From Bacteroides sp. (lineage in GTDB: Bacteria > Bacteroidota > Bacteroidia > Bacteroidales > Bacteroidaceae), in assembly GCA_015060765.1 (NCBI GenBank), contig SUXW01000007.1, positions 62,001 through 126,000 on the forward strand: DNA of 64,000 nucleotides, given 5' to 3'. The position numbers and the translations under genes were made by a program. The notes beneath the pieces were generated by a model that did no database searches, had not been told where the DNA came from, and worked only from the letters and a program-made list of their open reading frames with translations. This document shows positions 45,521 through 56,149 of the stretch, piece after piece (position 1 is the stretch's first letter; every line of letters starts with the position of its first letter).

Positions 45521-47038
45521 TCACTTGAGGACTTCAACAGCACGATGTATACGAGCCAATGTTTCCTCTTTTCCCAACACTTTTGTTATATCAAAAATAT
45601 GAGGACCTTTTCCTTCACCCACCAAAGTCAAACGGAATGCATTCATAATGTTGCCCATGTGATATCCCTTGTCAGCAATCCACTGCATTACTACCTTTTC
45701 TTGATTTTCGGCAGAGAAATCATCCAAAGCTTTCAATACATCAGCCAATTCCTTCATACGATCGGCCGAATCTTCTTTCCAACGTTTCTTACGGGTCTTT
45801 TCATCATATTCAGTCGGTGCAACAAAGAAAAACTTGCAAGTATCCCACAATTCCTTGACAAAACTTACACGATCTTTCATTAAACTCACTACGGTTGTCA
45901 CCATTTCCTTTGAAACTTCCACACCATTTTCCTTTAGAATAGGCATAAACAAATCGGCCAATTCACCGTTATCCTTCATTTTGATGTACTCGTGATTGAA
46001 CCACTTACCTTTTTCAAAATCGAATTTAGCTCCAGCCTTGCTACAATGCTTCAAATCAAACAATTGCACCAATTCGTCGAGCGACATGATTTCTTGATTG
46101 TTGCCTGGGTTCCATCCCAACAAAGCCAAGAAATTAATAACAGCTTCCGGCAAATAGCCTGATTCACGATAGCCCGAAGACACATCACCCGTTTTGGGGT
46201 CATGCCACTCCAATGGAAATACAGGGAATCCTAAACGGTCACCATCACGTTTACTCAATTTACCATTTCCATCAGGCTTCAGTAAGAGCGGAAGATGCGC
46301 AAATTGAGGCATGGTGTCTTCCCATCCAAATGCACGGTAAAGCAGCACATGAAGTGGAGCTGAAGGTAACCATTCCTCCCCACGGATTACATGGGTAACT
46401 TCCATCAAGTGATCATCTACAATATTGGCCAAATGATAAGTAGGCAACTCATCTGCCGATTTGTACAGCACTTTATCATCCAACACGGAAGAGTTCACAA
46501 CCACTTCGCCCCGAATAATATCTTGAACATGCACCTCTTCATTTGGTTCAATCAAGAAACGCACTACATATTGTTTTCCTTCCGCTATCAAATCATCCAC
46601 TTCGTCTTTCGATAGAGCCAATGAATTACGCATACTCATACGAGTAGACGCATCGTATTGGAAATTAGCAATTTCTTTACGTTTGGCATCCAATTCTTCT
46701 GGAGTATCAAAAGCAATATACGCTTTGCCAGCCTCCAACAATTGCTGTACATATTTCTTATAGATATCACGACGTTCCGATTGGTGGTAAGGTCCATGTT
46801 CTCCTCCAAAACTTACCCCCTCATCAAATTTAATCCCTAACCATTTGAACGACTCTATGATATATTCTTCCGCTCCTGGAACAAAGCGATTAGAATCTGT
46901 ATCTTCAATACGGAAAATCAAATCGCCCCCATGTTGACGGGCAAACAGATAGTTATACAATGCAGTACGTACACCGCCAATATGTAACGCTCCTGTAGGA
47001 CTCGGAGCAAAACGAACTCTAACTTTTCTTTCTGACAT
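45521..47038 (-). CDS. gltX: Glutamyl-tRNA synthetase
   Basis: [35 protein letters not shown]. Confidence 0.98.
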   Translation of the reverse strand: MSERKVRVRFAPSPTGALHIGGVRTALYNYLFARQHGGDLIFRIEDTDSNRFVPGAEEYIIESFKWLGIKFDEGVSFGGEHGPYHQSERRDIYKKYVQQLLEAGKAYIAFDTPEELDAKRKEIANFQYDASTRMSMRNSLALSKDEVDDLIAEGKQYVVRFLIEPNEEVHVQDIIRGEVVVNSSVLDDKVLYKSADELPTYHLANIVDDHLMEVTHVIRGEEWLPSAPLHVLLYRAFGWEDTMPQFAHLPLLLKPDGNGKLSKRDGDRLGFPVFPLEWHDPKTGDVSSGYRESGYLPEAVINFLALLGWNPGNNQEIMSLDELVQLFDLKHCSKAGAKFDFEKGKWFNHEYIKMKDNGELADLFMPILKENGVEVSKEMVTTVVSLMKDRVSFVKELWDTCKFFFVAPTEYDEKTRKKRWKEDSADRMKELADVLKALDDFSAENQEKVVMQWIADKGYHMGNIMNAFRLTLVGEGKGPHIFDITKVLGKEETLARIHRAVEVLK

Positions 47039-47121
47039 TTGTTCTTTAATCTATAAAATACTGTGCAAAATTAATTCAATTTCCCGATTTTTTCGTATTT
47101 TGCGAGCAAAATTATAGAATC

Positions 47122-49179
47122 ATGGATAGTTTCAAGGTTAATAACGGATTTTCTTATAAAGATTTGCTATATAAAGCGATTATTTTTATTGTTACAGTAG
47201 CCATCATCGCCTATTTCCTTCCTAAAGAGGGTAAATTCAACTACCAGTTTGACATCAATACCCCATGGAAATACGGGTTATTACAAGCCTCTTTCGATTT
47301 CCCTATTTACAAAAACGAACAACAAGTACAAGCGGAAGAAGACAGCATTATGGCTTCTTACCAACCTTACTATGAATTGGACAAGCAAGTGGGAATTGCC
47401 GCGTTGACTAAATTTAAGGAGGACTACAACAAACATTTAAAACAACAGATTGGGCCTGAATATTTCAAGTACATCGAACGAAACCTTAAAAAAATATACG
47501 AAAAAGGAATCCTCAGCGGAAATGAACAGCACCAATTGTTGGAAGACAACATTAATCACATTTTACTGGTGGAACAAAATGTAGCAAAAGGAACGGAAGT
47601 GGAACAACTGTATACTACTAAAGAAGCATATGAATACATGTTGAATGCAGATACCACCCGTTTCAACAGACAAGCACTTCAACAATGCAATTTAAACAAT
47701 TACATTGTACCCAACATCATTTACGATGAAGTAAAATCTGAATCAGCTCTAAAAGATCTCCTATCCAATATTTCATGGGCTAGCGGATACGTACTCAACG
47801 GCCAAAAGATTATTGATCGAGGAGAAATTATCGACGAAAATACTTTCAATATTCTAAATTCATTGGAGAAAGAATGGGAAAAACGAGGAGATACATTGGA
47901 AGAGAAACGACTTACCTTTCTCGGTCAGATTCTATTTGTCAGTCTGTTTATCTGCTGTTTCATGTTCTATTTGGAACTGTTCAGAAGGGATTTCTATGAA
48001 AGAAAAGGAAACTTATCTTTATTGTTTATCCTAATTATATTCTTTCCCGTCCTTTCCTCCATCATTGTAGAACAAAACTTGTCGAGCATATACATTATTC
48101 CGTTTGCCATGATTCCTATCATTATACGTATTTTTCTCGATTCACGTACAGCATTCATGGCTCATGTGACGATAATTCTACTCTGTTCCATAACCTTACG
48201 GTATCCTCATGAATTCATCTTATTACAAATATTGACAGGTATGGCCGCTATTTTCAGCCTACGCGAGCTTTCCCAACGTTCACAATTGTTCCGTACTGCA
48301 TTTATCGTCTTTGCTTGTTACGCCCTACTTTATTTCGCTTTTGAATTGATTCATGAGGACGACCTGACAAAGTTGAATACGCGCATGTATATCTATTTCG
48401 GCATTAATGGAATCATGTTATTGTTCACCTATCCACTTCTATTTGCTTTGGAAAAGATATTCGGCTTTACATCTAATGTAACTTTAGTGGAACTTTCCAA
48501 TATCAACCATCCTTTACTACGTAAAATGTCAGAGATTGCACCGGGAACATTCCAGCACTCCCTTCAAATGTCCAATTTAGCAGCAGAAGCAGCCAATCGA
48601 ATCGGAGCAAACAGCCAATTGGTCAGAACTGGAGCATTGTACCACGATATCGGCAAATTGGAAAATCCTGCTTTTTTCACCGAAAACCAATCAGGAGTAA
48701 ATCCACATAAAAGCCTTAATTACGAGCAAAGCGCACAAGTCATCATCGGACATGTAACCGATGGATTGAAATTGGCCGAAAAGTACAATCTCCCTAAAGT
48801 CATCAAGGAATTCATTGATACACACCACGGACACGGTGTAGCCAAATATTTTTATATTTCATATCAAAATGAGCACCCGGACGAAGAAGTAAGTATCGAA
48901 AAGTTCCAATATCCGGGAGTGAATCCATTTACGAAGGAACAGGCTATTTTGATGATGGCGGATGCAGTGGAAGCCGCCTCAAGAAGTCTTGATGAATATA
49001 CAGAAGAAAATATCGGTTCATTGGTCGACAAGATTATAGATTCACAAGTAAACGATGGTTATTTTAAGGAATGTCCCATTACGTTCAAAGACATTTCGCA
49101 AGTAAAAGCCTTGTTCAAGGAAAAATTGAAAACAATATACCACACCCGGATCACCTATCCCGAGTTGAAGAAATCATAA
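47122..49179 (+). CDS. 7TM-HD (PgpH-like) phosphodiesterase
   Basis: Multi-TM plus HD motifs (RTGALYHDIGKLENPAFFTENQ; IDTHHGHGVAKYFY). Confidence 0.92.
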   Translation: MDSFKVNNGFSYKDLLYKAIIFIVTVAIIAYFLPKEGKFNYQFDINTPWKYGLLQASFDFPIYKNEQQVQAEEDSIMASYQPYYELDKQVGIAALTKFKEDYNKHLKQQIGPEYFKYIERNLKKIYEKGILSGNEQHQLLEDNINHILLVEQNVAKGTEVEQLYTTKEAYEYMLNADTTRFNRQALQQCNLNNYIVPNIIYDEVKSESALKDLLSNISWASGYVLNGQKIIDRGEIIDENTFNILNSLEKEWEKRGDTLEEKRLTFLGQILFVSLFICCFMFYLELFRRDFYERKGNLSLLFILIIFFPVLSSIIVEQNLSSIYIIPFAMIPIIIRIFLDSRTAFMAHVTIILLCSITLRYPHEFILLQILTGMAAIFSLRELSQRSQLFRTAFIVFACYALLYFAFELIHEDDLTKLNTRMYIYFGINGIMLLFTYPLLFALEKIFGFTSNVTLVELSNINHPLLRKMSEIAPGTFQHSLQMSNLAAEAANRIGANSQLVRTGALYHDIGKLENPAFFTENQSGVNPHKSLNYEQSAQVIIGHVTDGLKLAEKYNLPKVIKEFIDTHHGHGVAKYFYISYQNEHPDEEVSIEKFQYPGVNPFTKEQAILMMADAVEAASRSLDEYTEENIGSLVDKIIDSQVNDGYFKECPITFKDISQVKALFKEKLKTIYHTRITYPELKKS

Positions 49180-49218
49180 ATAATATGCAACAAACCATAT
49201 TTAACCCATAAAAAAATA

Positions 49219-49226
49219 TACCTTTG
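49219..49226 (+). promoter_or_regulatory. Possible -7 box for the PqqD operon
   Basis: TACCTTTG; no clear -33 TTG. Confidence 0.4.
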
Positions 49227-49251
49227 CATACCAATTAAAAATCAATGAATC

Positions 49252-49521
49252 ATGAAAATCAAATCCAATTATAAACTACGTGAAATAGCAGGAGAAAATG
49301 TGATAATCAATCAAGGAATTACTGAAGCAAACCTGACAAGCATTATTTCCTTGAATACATCAGCTAAGTTGATGTGGGAAAAATTGATTAATCAAGAATT
49401 CAATTTAGAACAAGCTGCCCAAGTTTTGGTTGATACTTACGGCATCGCCCCAGAACAAGCAATGAAGGATGCCGGGAATTGGGTAGAAGCTTTGAAAAAG
49501 TGCAATATCCTGAGCGATTAA
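49252..49521 (+). CDS. PqqD-family (RRE-like) protein
   Basis: REIAGENVIINQG...SIISLNTSAKLMWEKL. Confidence 0.85.
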   Translation: MKIKSNYKLREIAGENVIINQGITEANLTSIISLNTSAKLMWEKLINQEFNLEQAAQVLVDTYGIAPEQAMKDAGNWVEALKKCNILSD

Positions 49522-49528
49522 AAGAGGA

Positions 49529-51154
49529 ATGGTCAAAAGGATTCTAAACCTTCTAATAGCCGAAGAAAAGAGAAAAGGGTTATGGGTAGCTGGCAGCATA
49601 TTCCTGTCGGCGATTATAGACTTTATAGGATTGGCGACTTTGATGCCAGTCCTATACTTTCTACTCGATGGAGGAGAGCAACGGAAAGCAGCACTTTGGT
49701 TTTGTCTATTGGCTATTGTTGTAGTAATAATTAAAAGTATATTAAGTACTCTTTTTTCTCGCTACCAACAGAAATTCCTATTGGAGCTATACAAACGTTT
49801 GAGTTTCTCGCTCTTCACCGCTTACTACCGCCGGGGGCTCCTCTTTATACGAGAACAAGGTATTAATCGTTTAGGATATGAAGTGAATTTCGTTTGCTAT
49901 GCATTCAGTCTGAATATACTAGCTCCTTTATTACGTATTGTCGGCGATTGCCTGCTTATGGTAATGGTCATGGTTGCCCTACTTATATACGATTGGTATA
50001 CAGCTTTAATCTTATTTGTATCGTTCCTCCCTTTCATATTGTTATATACTTTTAGCATACGAAAACACGCTCGTGAATTCGGACGGCAAGAATTAGAAGC
50101 AAGAAGAAAACAGACAAGGGTAGTAACCGATACTTTTGGTGGATTTGCCGAATTGGAGGTGAACGATGCTTTCTACAATATGAAAGAATATTTCAAAGAA
50201 GGCTTGGAACAGATTACAAACAACCGAATGAAAATGGAGACCATGGCAAGAATTCCAATGCTCCTTTCCGAATTATCAGCTATTACAGGGCTGACTTGGA
50301 TGACTATGACTGGTACCGGAGATATTAAAATGTTGATAGGAATTTTTGCTATAGCTGCTTTCAGATTATTGCCTGCTCTTCGTGGTATTCTATCAGGATG
50401 GACCTTAATACAAAACAATGCCAGCAACTTACAAATCATAGAAGAAGGACTAAAAGATGACAATAAGACACCCGAGACTGCAGGCACATTGGATTTCGAA
50501 AAAGAGCTTTCCGTAATCGATTTATGCTACAAATACGGTGAAGGAGAAATGATTCTGGAACACTTTTCATGTAAAATCGGGAAAGGAGAATATATCGGTT
50601 TTCAAGGATATAGTGGAGCCGGGAAATCGACATTATTTAATTTGTTGTTAGGGTTCCTCACGCCCCAAAGTGGAGAAATCAGAATAGACCACACCAAACT
50701 CACTGCCGACATACAAGCGAAATGGTTGAGAAAAACAGGATATGTACAACAGAATGTATACATATTTCAGGGTTCTCTTGCTGAAAATATCGCTTTAGGA
50801 TGTAAAGATATAGATAAAGAAAAAATTAATCGAATTTTAAAGCAAGTCTGCTTATACGATTGGGTACAGACTTTGTCCAAAGGAATGGAAACATCCTTGG
50901 GAGAATTTGGGAATAAAATTTCAGGAGGGCAAAAACAACGTATTGGAATAGCCCGTGCTTTATATAAAGAAGCGGAAATCATCTTGTTGGACGAGGCTAC
51001 TTCTGCACTCGACAACGAAACAGAAAAAGAAATAAACAATATGTTGGCCTCTTTGAGAAAAACTTATATAGGGCTGACTATTCTTTCAATAGCCCATCGC
51101 GAAAGTTCATTATCGTACTGCGACCGTATCATAAACGTCAATCAAGAATCATGA
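49529..51154 (+). CDS. ABC transporter, fused permease/ATPase
   Basis: Walker A GYSGAGKST; signature ISGGQKQRIGIARAL; LLDEATSALD; no C39 peptidase domain. Confidence 0.95.
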   Translation: MVKRILNLLIAEEKRKGLWVAGSIFLSAIIDFIGLATLMPVLYFLLDGGEQRKAALWFCLLAIVVVIIKSILSTLFSRYQQKFLLELYKRLSFSLFTAYYRRGLLFIREQGINRLGYEVNFVCYAFSLNILAPLLRIVGDCLLMVMVMVALLIYDWYTALILFVSFLPFILLYTFSIRKHAREFGRQELEARRKQTRVVTDTFGGFAELEVNDAFYNMKEYFKEGLEQITNNRMKMETMARIPMLLSELSAITGLTWMTMTGTGDIKMLIGIFAIAAFRLLPALRGILSGWTLIQNNASNLQIIEEGLKDDNKTPETAGTLDFEKELSVIDLCYKYGEGEMILEHFSCKIGKGEYIGFQGYSGAGKSTLFNLLLGFLTPQSGEIRIDHTKLTADIQAKWLRKTGYVQQNVYIFQGSLAENIALGCKDIDKEKINRILKQVCLYDWVQTLSKGMETSLGEFGNKISGGQKQRIGIARALYKEAEIILLDEATSALDNETEKEINNMLASLRKTYIGLTILSIAHRESSLSYCDRIINVNQES

Positions 51155-51999
51155 AACAATATTACAACATAGCTGGACATAAATTGAGCATATCATCCCC
51201 TATCTGTGAAGCTCTGAAAAGACTTCCCGGGTTCCAACCTTTTCGAATTGAAAAAACCGATATCGATTTCAACTTTTCTGAAGGCAAAGAAATGGATATC
51301 CCTTTATTTGCCAAAGAATTGTATACTTTGGAATTCGAAGATGTAAAAGGTGCTTTCGGAACCACAACAGGAGGCTACCTCATGTGTCTGACACCCGAAG
51401 GAAAAGACTGTTTGTACCTATGGACCAACATAACAAATAGAACGGTATACTTATACGGTAATTATGAGCCCTATTTGTTACGTTATGCTATATGGGTTGG
51501 ATATGGTATCATGACCGTACACCATCATACACTTGCCATCCATACTAGTTGCATCGTATACCATGACAAGGCTGTCCTGTTTTTAGGAGAAAGTGGTACA
51601 GGAAAGAGTACACATACCCGTTTGTGGCAAGAGCATATATCAGGAGCTGTATTGCTTAACGATGACAGTCCTATCATCCGAATAGAGAACGAAAAAATAT
51701 GGGCATATGGAAGTCCGTGGAGTGGAAAAACGCCTTGTTATAAAAACGAACGATACGAACTGCAAGGATGCGTACGCCTATCACAGGCGCCTTACAACCA
51801 AATCCAAAAGCTCACGATACTCCAATCCATTGGAGCCTTACATCCTTCTTGTGCGCCACAATTTGCATACGATGAAAATCTATACAATGGAGTAAGCCAC
51901 ACTTTGGATGGTATTTTGTCAGCCATACCTTGTTATCACTTGGCTTGTTTGCCCAACAAAGAAGCTGCTTTATTATCATGCAAGACTTTGTTTGTATGA
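51151..51999 (+). CDS. HPr-kinase-like P-loop protein
   Basis: CIVYHDKAVLFLGESGTGKSTHTRLWQEH; LLNDDSPII; GSPWSGKTPCY. Confidence 0.8.
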   Translation: MKQYYNIAGHKLSISSPICEALKRLPGFQPFRIEKTDIDFNFSEGKEMDIPLFAKELYTLEFEDVKGAFGTTTGGYLMCLTPEGKDCLYLWTNITNRTVYLYGNYEPYLLRYAIWVGYGIMTVHHHTLAIHTSCIVYHDKAVLFLGESGTGKSTHTRLWQEHISGAVLLNDDSPIIRIENEKIWAYGSPWSGKTPCYKNERYELQGCVRLSQAPYNQIQKLTILQSIGALHPSCAPQFAYDENLYNGVSHTLDGILSAIPCYHLACLPNKEAALLSCKTLFV

Positions 52000-52445
52000 A
52001 AAAAAAAGTCCTTCAAAATTCATTTTTAACAGAAGCCGCTACCTTATTGAAGGAAGGAAAGTCGGTCCGTATCCGTATAAACGGAGAGAGCATGTTTCCT
52101 TTCATCCGAGGAGGAAAAGATATAGTGGAAATCATTCCCTATCATTTAAAAGATCCATTGAAAAAGTGGTGCTGCACCTTTTACGAATGGAACGGACACT
52201 ATATGATACATCGGTATATTGGTAGTAACATGGAAAAATGCAGAATGATGGGTGATGGAAATCTAGCACAAGTAGAAGAAGTGAATAGGTATGAAATCAT
52301 AGGTATATTAAAGGCTATTTACCATCCAGACGGAAGCATACAGGAATGCAATGACCCACAATGGTTGCGTAAAGCAGAATACTGGTATCGATTACGGAAA
52401 CTGCGCCGTTTCCTGATCCCATTGATGAAAAGATTCATCAAATAA
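51996..52445 (+). CDS. S24/S26-family peptidase-like protein
   Basis: INGESMFPFIRGGKDIVEI...HYMIHRYIG; start overlaps upstream stop (ATGA). Confidence 0.8.
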   Translation: MKKKVLQNSFLTEAATLLKEGKSVRIRINGESMFPFIRGGKDIVEIIPYHLKDPLKKWCCTFYEWNGHYMIHRYIGSNMEKCRMMGDGNLAQVEEVNRYEIIGILKAIYHPDGSIQECNDPQWLRKAEYWYRLRKLRRFLIPLMKRFIK

Positions 52446-52448
52446 GAT

Positions 52449-52913
52449 TTATAGTCTGACTTCCTCCAACAATCCTGCACACGCATCCTCCAAGATATCA
52501 AGAACATTCTCAAAACCTTGTGCACCCCCGTAGTAAGGATCAGGGACGTAATCTACTATTTTAGAACGACAAAAGTCAGTCATACGATATATTTTCTTTT
52601 CACTTTCCAAATCAGGAGCACGATCAATAAGATCCTGAATGTTTCTATCGTCCATTCCCACAATCATATCGAAATTATAAAAATCAAAAGTGCAAATTGG
52701 ACGAGAACGATGTACCAAATTATAACCACGACGAGAAGCATGCATCCGCATCCGACTATCGGGCAATTCGCCTTCATGATAGCTTAAAATACCAGCCGAA
52801 TCTACCTCTATATCATTTTCCAATCCTGCATTCTTCACTAGAACACGCATAATTTCTTCAGCTGATGACGAACGACAAATATTGCCTAAACAAACAAATA
52901 ATATTCTTTTCAT
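52449..52913 (-). CDS. Low-molecular-weight protein tyrosine phosphatase
   Basis: ILFVCLGNICRSSSAE; VPDPYYGG. Confidence 0.95.
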   Translation of the reverse strand: MKRILFVCLGNICRSSSAEEIMRVLVKNAGLENDIEVDSAGILSYHEGELPDSRMRMHASRRGYNLVHRSRPICTFDFYNFDMIVGMDDRNIQDLIDRAPDLESEKKIYRMTDFCRSKIVDYVPDPYYGGAQGFENVLDILEDACAGLLEEVRL

Positions 52914-52922
52914 ACTCTAACT

Positions 52923-55385
52923 CTATTGAGGATCTACATCATAATACACAACCAACGAACGGAAACGTTCATCTTCCAACAAAGCACGTTGTACCGACGT
53001 CAAGTATTCACGTACTTTCTTTACTGAAGCATTATGCTCCACCTTAATCACAATTTTTTTAATGAATAAAGTCTGTACACGTGCCACTGGAGGTTTGTCA
53101 GGGCCTAACACACGACTACCCAAAGAAGCACGTAAATAAGCTGTCAACGTATCAGCAGCCAAATCGAGTATATTCTCCTTTCGATGTTTTAGATATACAT
53201 AAATCAACCGATAATATGGAGGATAACGAAACATTTGACGTTCTGCCAATTGATCGTAATACATTTGTTCAAAATCGTTCTTCACTACTTGATGAATAAC
53301 AGGGAGTTCAGGCGACTTCGTTTGAAGTATTACTTTCCCTTGCTTATTCTTTCTACCTGCCCTACCTGCAACTTGAGCCATCAGTTGAAAAGCCCGTTCA
53401 TGACTTCGAAAATCAGGGTAGTTCAACAAAGTATCAGCATTAAGAATACCTACCACACTCACATGATCGAAATCCAATCCTTTGGACACCATCTGTGTAC
53501 CAATCAGGATATCCGTCTTTCCTGTTTGGAAATCGGCTATGATACGTTCATAAGCTGTACGAGTACGAGTCGTATCCAAGTCCATACGAGCCACTTTTGC
53601 TTCAGGAAACAGCATTTTAATATCGTCTTCAATACGTTCTGTTCCAAAACCGCGATAATTCAATTCCATTCCTTCGCAAGCTGGACAGATACGAGGTATC
53701 TGATAGGTATACCCACAATAGTGACAAGTAAGTTGATTCAGTCCTTTGTGGTATGTCAAACTCACATCACAATTTTTACATTTCGGAACCCAACCACAAG
53801 TGTGACATTCTACCATTGGTGCGAACCCCCTCCGATTCTGGAACAAAATGACTTGTTCCTTTCGTCCCAAGGCTTCTTTGATTTCTTGTATCAAATAAGG
53901 AGAGAATGGCCCTTTCATCCGTTTTTGATGGGTCAATTCTTTGATATCTACCACATCGATAAGAGGCAAACGGATATCCTTATACCTTTCTTTCAATTTC
54001 ACCAAACCATATTTACCTTCAGTGGCATTAAAATAACTTTCCACACTCGGAGTAGCTGTTCCCAACAAAACTTTCGCTTTGTACATTGAAGCTAACACAA
54101 TAGCTGAACTTCGAGCATGGTAGCGCGGAGCAGGATCTTGCTGTTTATAAGTATTTTCATGTTCTTCATCCACAATAACCAACCCCAAACGCTGGAAGGG
54201 AAGAAAAACGGACGAACGTACCCCTAAAATTATATCATAAGGATTGTCTGTCAGTTGTTTTTGCCAAATTTCCACTCTTTCGGCATCAGGGAACTTAGAA
54301 TGATAAACCCCCAAACGATTACCGAAAACCCGCTTTAAACGCTCTGTTATTTGAGTAGTCAGAGCTATTTCCGGCAACAGATAAAGTACTTGCTTACCTG
54401 TTTTCAATATCTCTTCAATCAAATGGATATATATTTCAGTTTTTCCACTGGAAGTCACTCCATGCAGTAAACAAACATCCTTCTTAGCAAAACTGCTTAT
54501 AATGCTATTGAAAGCCTGTTGCTGCGAAACATTCAATTCATAGGATGCTTCTCCATATGTATTCTGCCTATCCAAACGACCTATTTCATGATAATATACT
54601 TCGAAAATGCCTTTTTCAACCAAACCGTTAAATACCGAAATCGAGGTATCGGATGCTTTCAGTAGTTGTTGTTTGGATACCTCCTTGAGTAATTTACCAT
54701 CCCTCATCCAACCCGAAAGTTCAATGTATTTCATCAACAAAGCCAATTGTTTTTTGGCTCTACTCATACCATCAAACAATGTATGCAATTTATCCTCCGT
54801 CATATCTTTATCAGCCAATCGTACACGCGCTTCCGTACGAGGTTTATATTGACGTTTCAATTCTTCTTTTACAAAAATGGCCTCCTTTTCGAGTAATGAT
54901 TTGATAAGCGGCAGGATATGTTTAAAACCACTGGCTTTTCCCAATTGCGTGATACACTGTTCCTTGTCTACACTCAATAAATCGAGTATACGTTGTTCCT
55001 TTTCCGGCAAAGGGTTCGAAGACTCGTATTCCTCATTATATACGACCATTGTTTCGCTCTCAAGTTTCATACCCGACGGCATAGCAGCTTTGTATACATC
55101 GCCTATAGTAGAGAAATAATACGAAGAAATCCACTCCCAGAACTGAAGTTGACGAGGAAGTATTATCGGTGAAGAGTCGAGTACCTCTTCAATATCTTTC
55201 GTTTCATATCCTTCTGGAGCAGTATAATGAACTTTCGTTACAATACCCGTATAATACTTCTTCCGCCCAAATGGTACCACTACCCGACAACCTTCCATCA
55301 CACTATCCGCCAATGAGACAGGCAGCGAATAAGTATATTGCGAAGCAATGGGTAAAGGCACTATGACATCCACGTATTTCTTCAT
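52923..55385 (-). CDS. priA: Primosomal protein N' (PriA helicase)
   Basis: LLHGVTSSGKTEIY; DEEH; zinc-binding Cys clusters. Confidence 0.96.
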   Translation of the reverse strand: MKKYVDVIVPLPIASQYTYSLPVSLADSVMEGCRVVVPFGRKKYYTGIVTKVHYTAPEGYETKDIEEVLDSSPIILPRQLQFWEWISSYYFSTIGDVYKAAMPSGMKLESETMVVYNEEYESSNPLPEKEQRILDLLSVDKEQCITQLGKASGFKHILPLIKSLLEKEAIFVKEELKRQYKPRTEARVRLADKDMTEDKLHTLFDGMSRAKKQLALLMKYIELSGWMRDGKLLKEVSKQQLLKASDTSISVFNGLVEKGIFEVYYHEIGRLDRQNTYGEASYELNVSQQQAFNSIISSFAKKDVCLLHGVTSSGKTEIYIHLIEEILKTGKQVLYLLPEIALTTQITERLKRVFGNRLGVYHSKFPDAERVEIWQKQLTDNPYDIILGVRSSVFLPFQRLGLVIVDEEHENTYKQQDPAPRYHARSSAIVLASMYKAKVLLGTATPSVESYFNATEGKYGLVKLKERYKDIRLPLIDVVDIKELTHQKRMKGPFSPYLIQEIKEALGRKEQVILFQNRRGFAPMVECHTCGWVPKCKNCDVSLTYHKGLNQLTCHYCGYTYQIPRICPACEGMELNYRGFGTERIEDDIKMLFPEAKVARMDLDTTRTRTAYERIIADFQTGKTDILIGTQMVSKGLDFDHVSVVGILNADTLLNYPDFRSHERAFQLMAQVAGRAGRKNKQGKVILQTKSPELPVIHQVVKNDFEQMYYDQLAERQMFRYPPYYRLIYVYLKHRKENILDLAADTLTAYLRASLGSRVLGPDKPPVARVQTLFIKKIVIKVEHNASVKKVREYLTSVQRALLEDERFRSLVVYYDVDPQ

Positions 55386-55399
55386 ACGGCAAAGGTACA

Positions 55400-55429
55400 A
55401 AAAAAGAGACACTCCCGATAGAATGTCTC
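55400..55429 (-). terminator. Terminator of the beta-barrel protein gene
   Basis: Minus strand GAGACATTC-TATCGG-GAGTGTCTC-TTTTTTT. Confidence 0.7.
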
Positions 55430-55459
55430 CCATTTTTATAATGGATTGTAACCGTCCTA

Positions 55460-56059
55460 TTAAAAGATATAAGCGGCAGAAACTTGCCAAGTTTTCGTCT
55501 TTCCTACACCTTTGCCTAAATTTTCCAATTCAAAGCTATCGCCCATCGGAATCTGATAAGTAATACCAACTTGCAATTTCTTCAACAGTTTCAAACCAGC
55601 TCCTAAATTCAAAGCGACTTGAGATTTTTTGGAATTAATGGTTTCTGGAGTAGTTGGCTTCCCATTGATAGATATTATATCCTCCAAATTTATATCCTTG
55701 AAATTAAAAAAGAAATCGGGACCAGCTGCCAAATAAATGCCAGCAAAACTACCCAATCCTATAGTATATTTTAAATTAACAGGAATTTCAAGCCCTTGTT
55801 CTTTAACTTCACCTTTACCACGTTGAGAATACATCAAAGCACCATCGAATCCCAAACCGACAACAGGTAATGTAATTTCCGCCATAGGTCCAATAAAGAA
55901 ACCGGTAGTATTATCCTTGTTTCCTTCATATCCACCTTTCCAATCTATTTTGGACATATTCAAACCACCCTTCACCCCAAACTTAATTAATTGAGCTTGG
56001 ACAGGAATCACCATCATTAGGGCCACAGCCACCATCACTACATTAAAAATCTTTTTCAT
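55460..56059 (-). CDS. PorT-like outer-membrane beta-barrel protein
   Basis: Signal peptide MKKIFNVVMVAVALMMVIPVQAQ; FGVKGGLNMSKI; C-terminal aromatic. Confidence 0.85.
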   Translation of the reverse strand: MKKIFNVVMVAVALMMVIPVQAQLIKFGVKGGLNMSKIDWKGGYEGNKDNTTGFFIGPMAEITLPVVGLGFDGALMYSQRGKGEVKEQGLEIPVNLKYTIGLGSFAGIYLAAGPDFFFNFKDINLEDIISINGKPTTPETINSKKSQVALNLGAGLKLLKKLQVGITYQIPMGDSFELENLGKGVGKTKTWQVSAAYIF

Positions 56060-56149
56060 ATCCACATATTTAATGTTTAACAATACAAAGATAAACAATT
56101 ATTCTTATAACATGTTCATATTGTACCCAAATGGGAATGTTGAATAATA

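Noticed and set aside
53235-54089. 284 aa plus-strand ORF
   Set aside because: Antisense shadow of priA; no recognisable domain.
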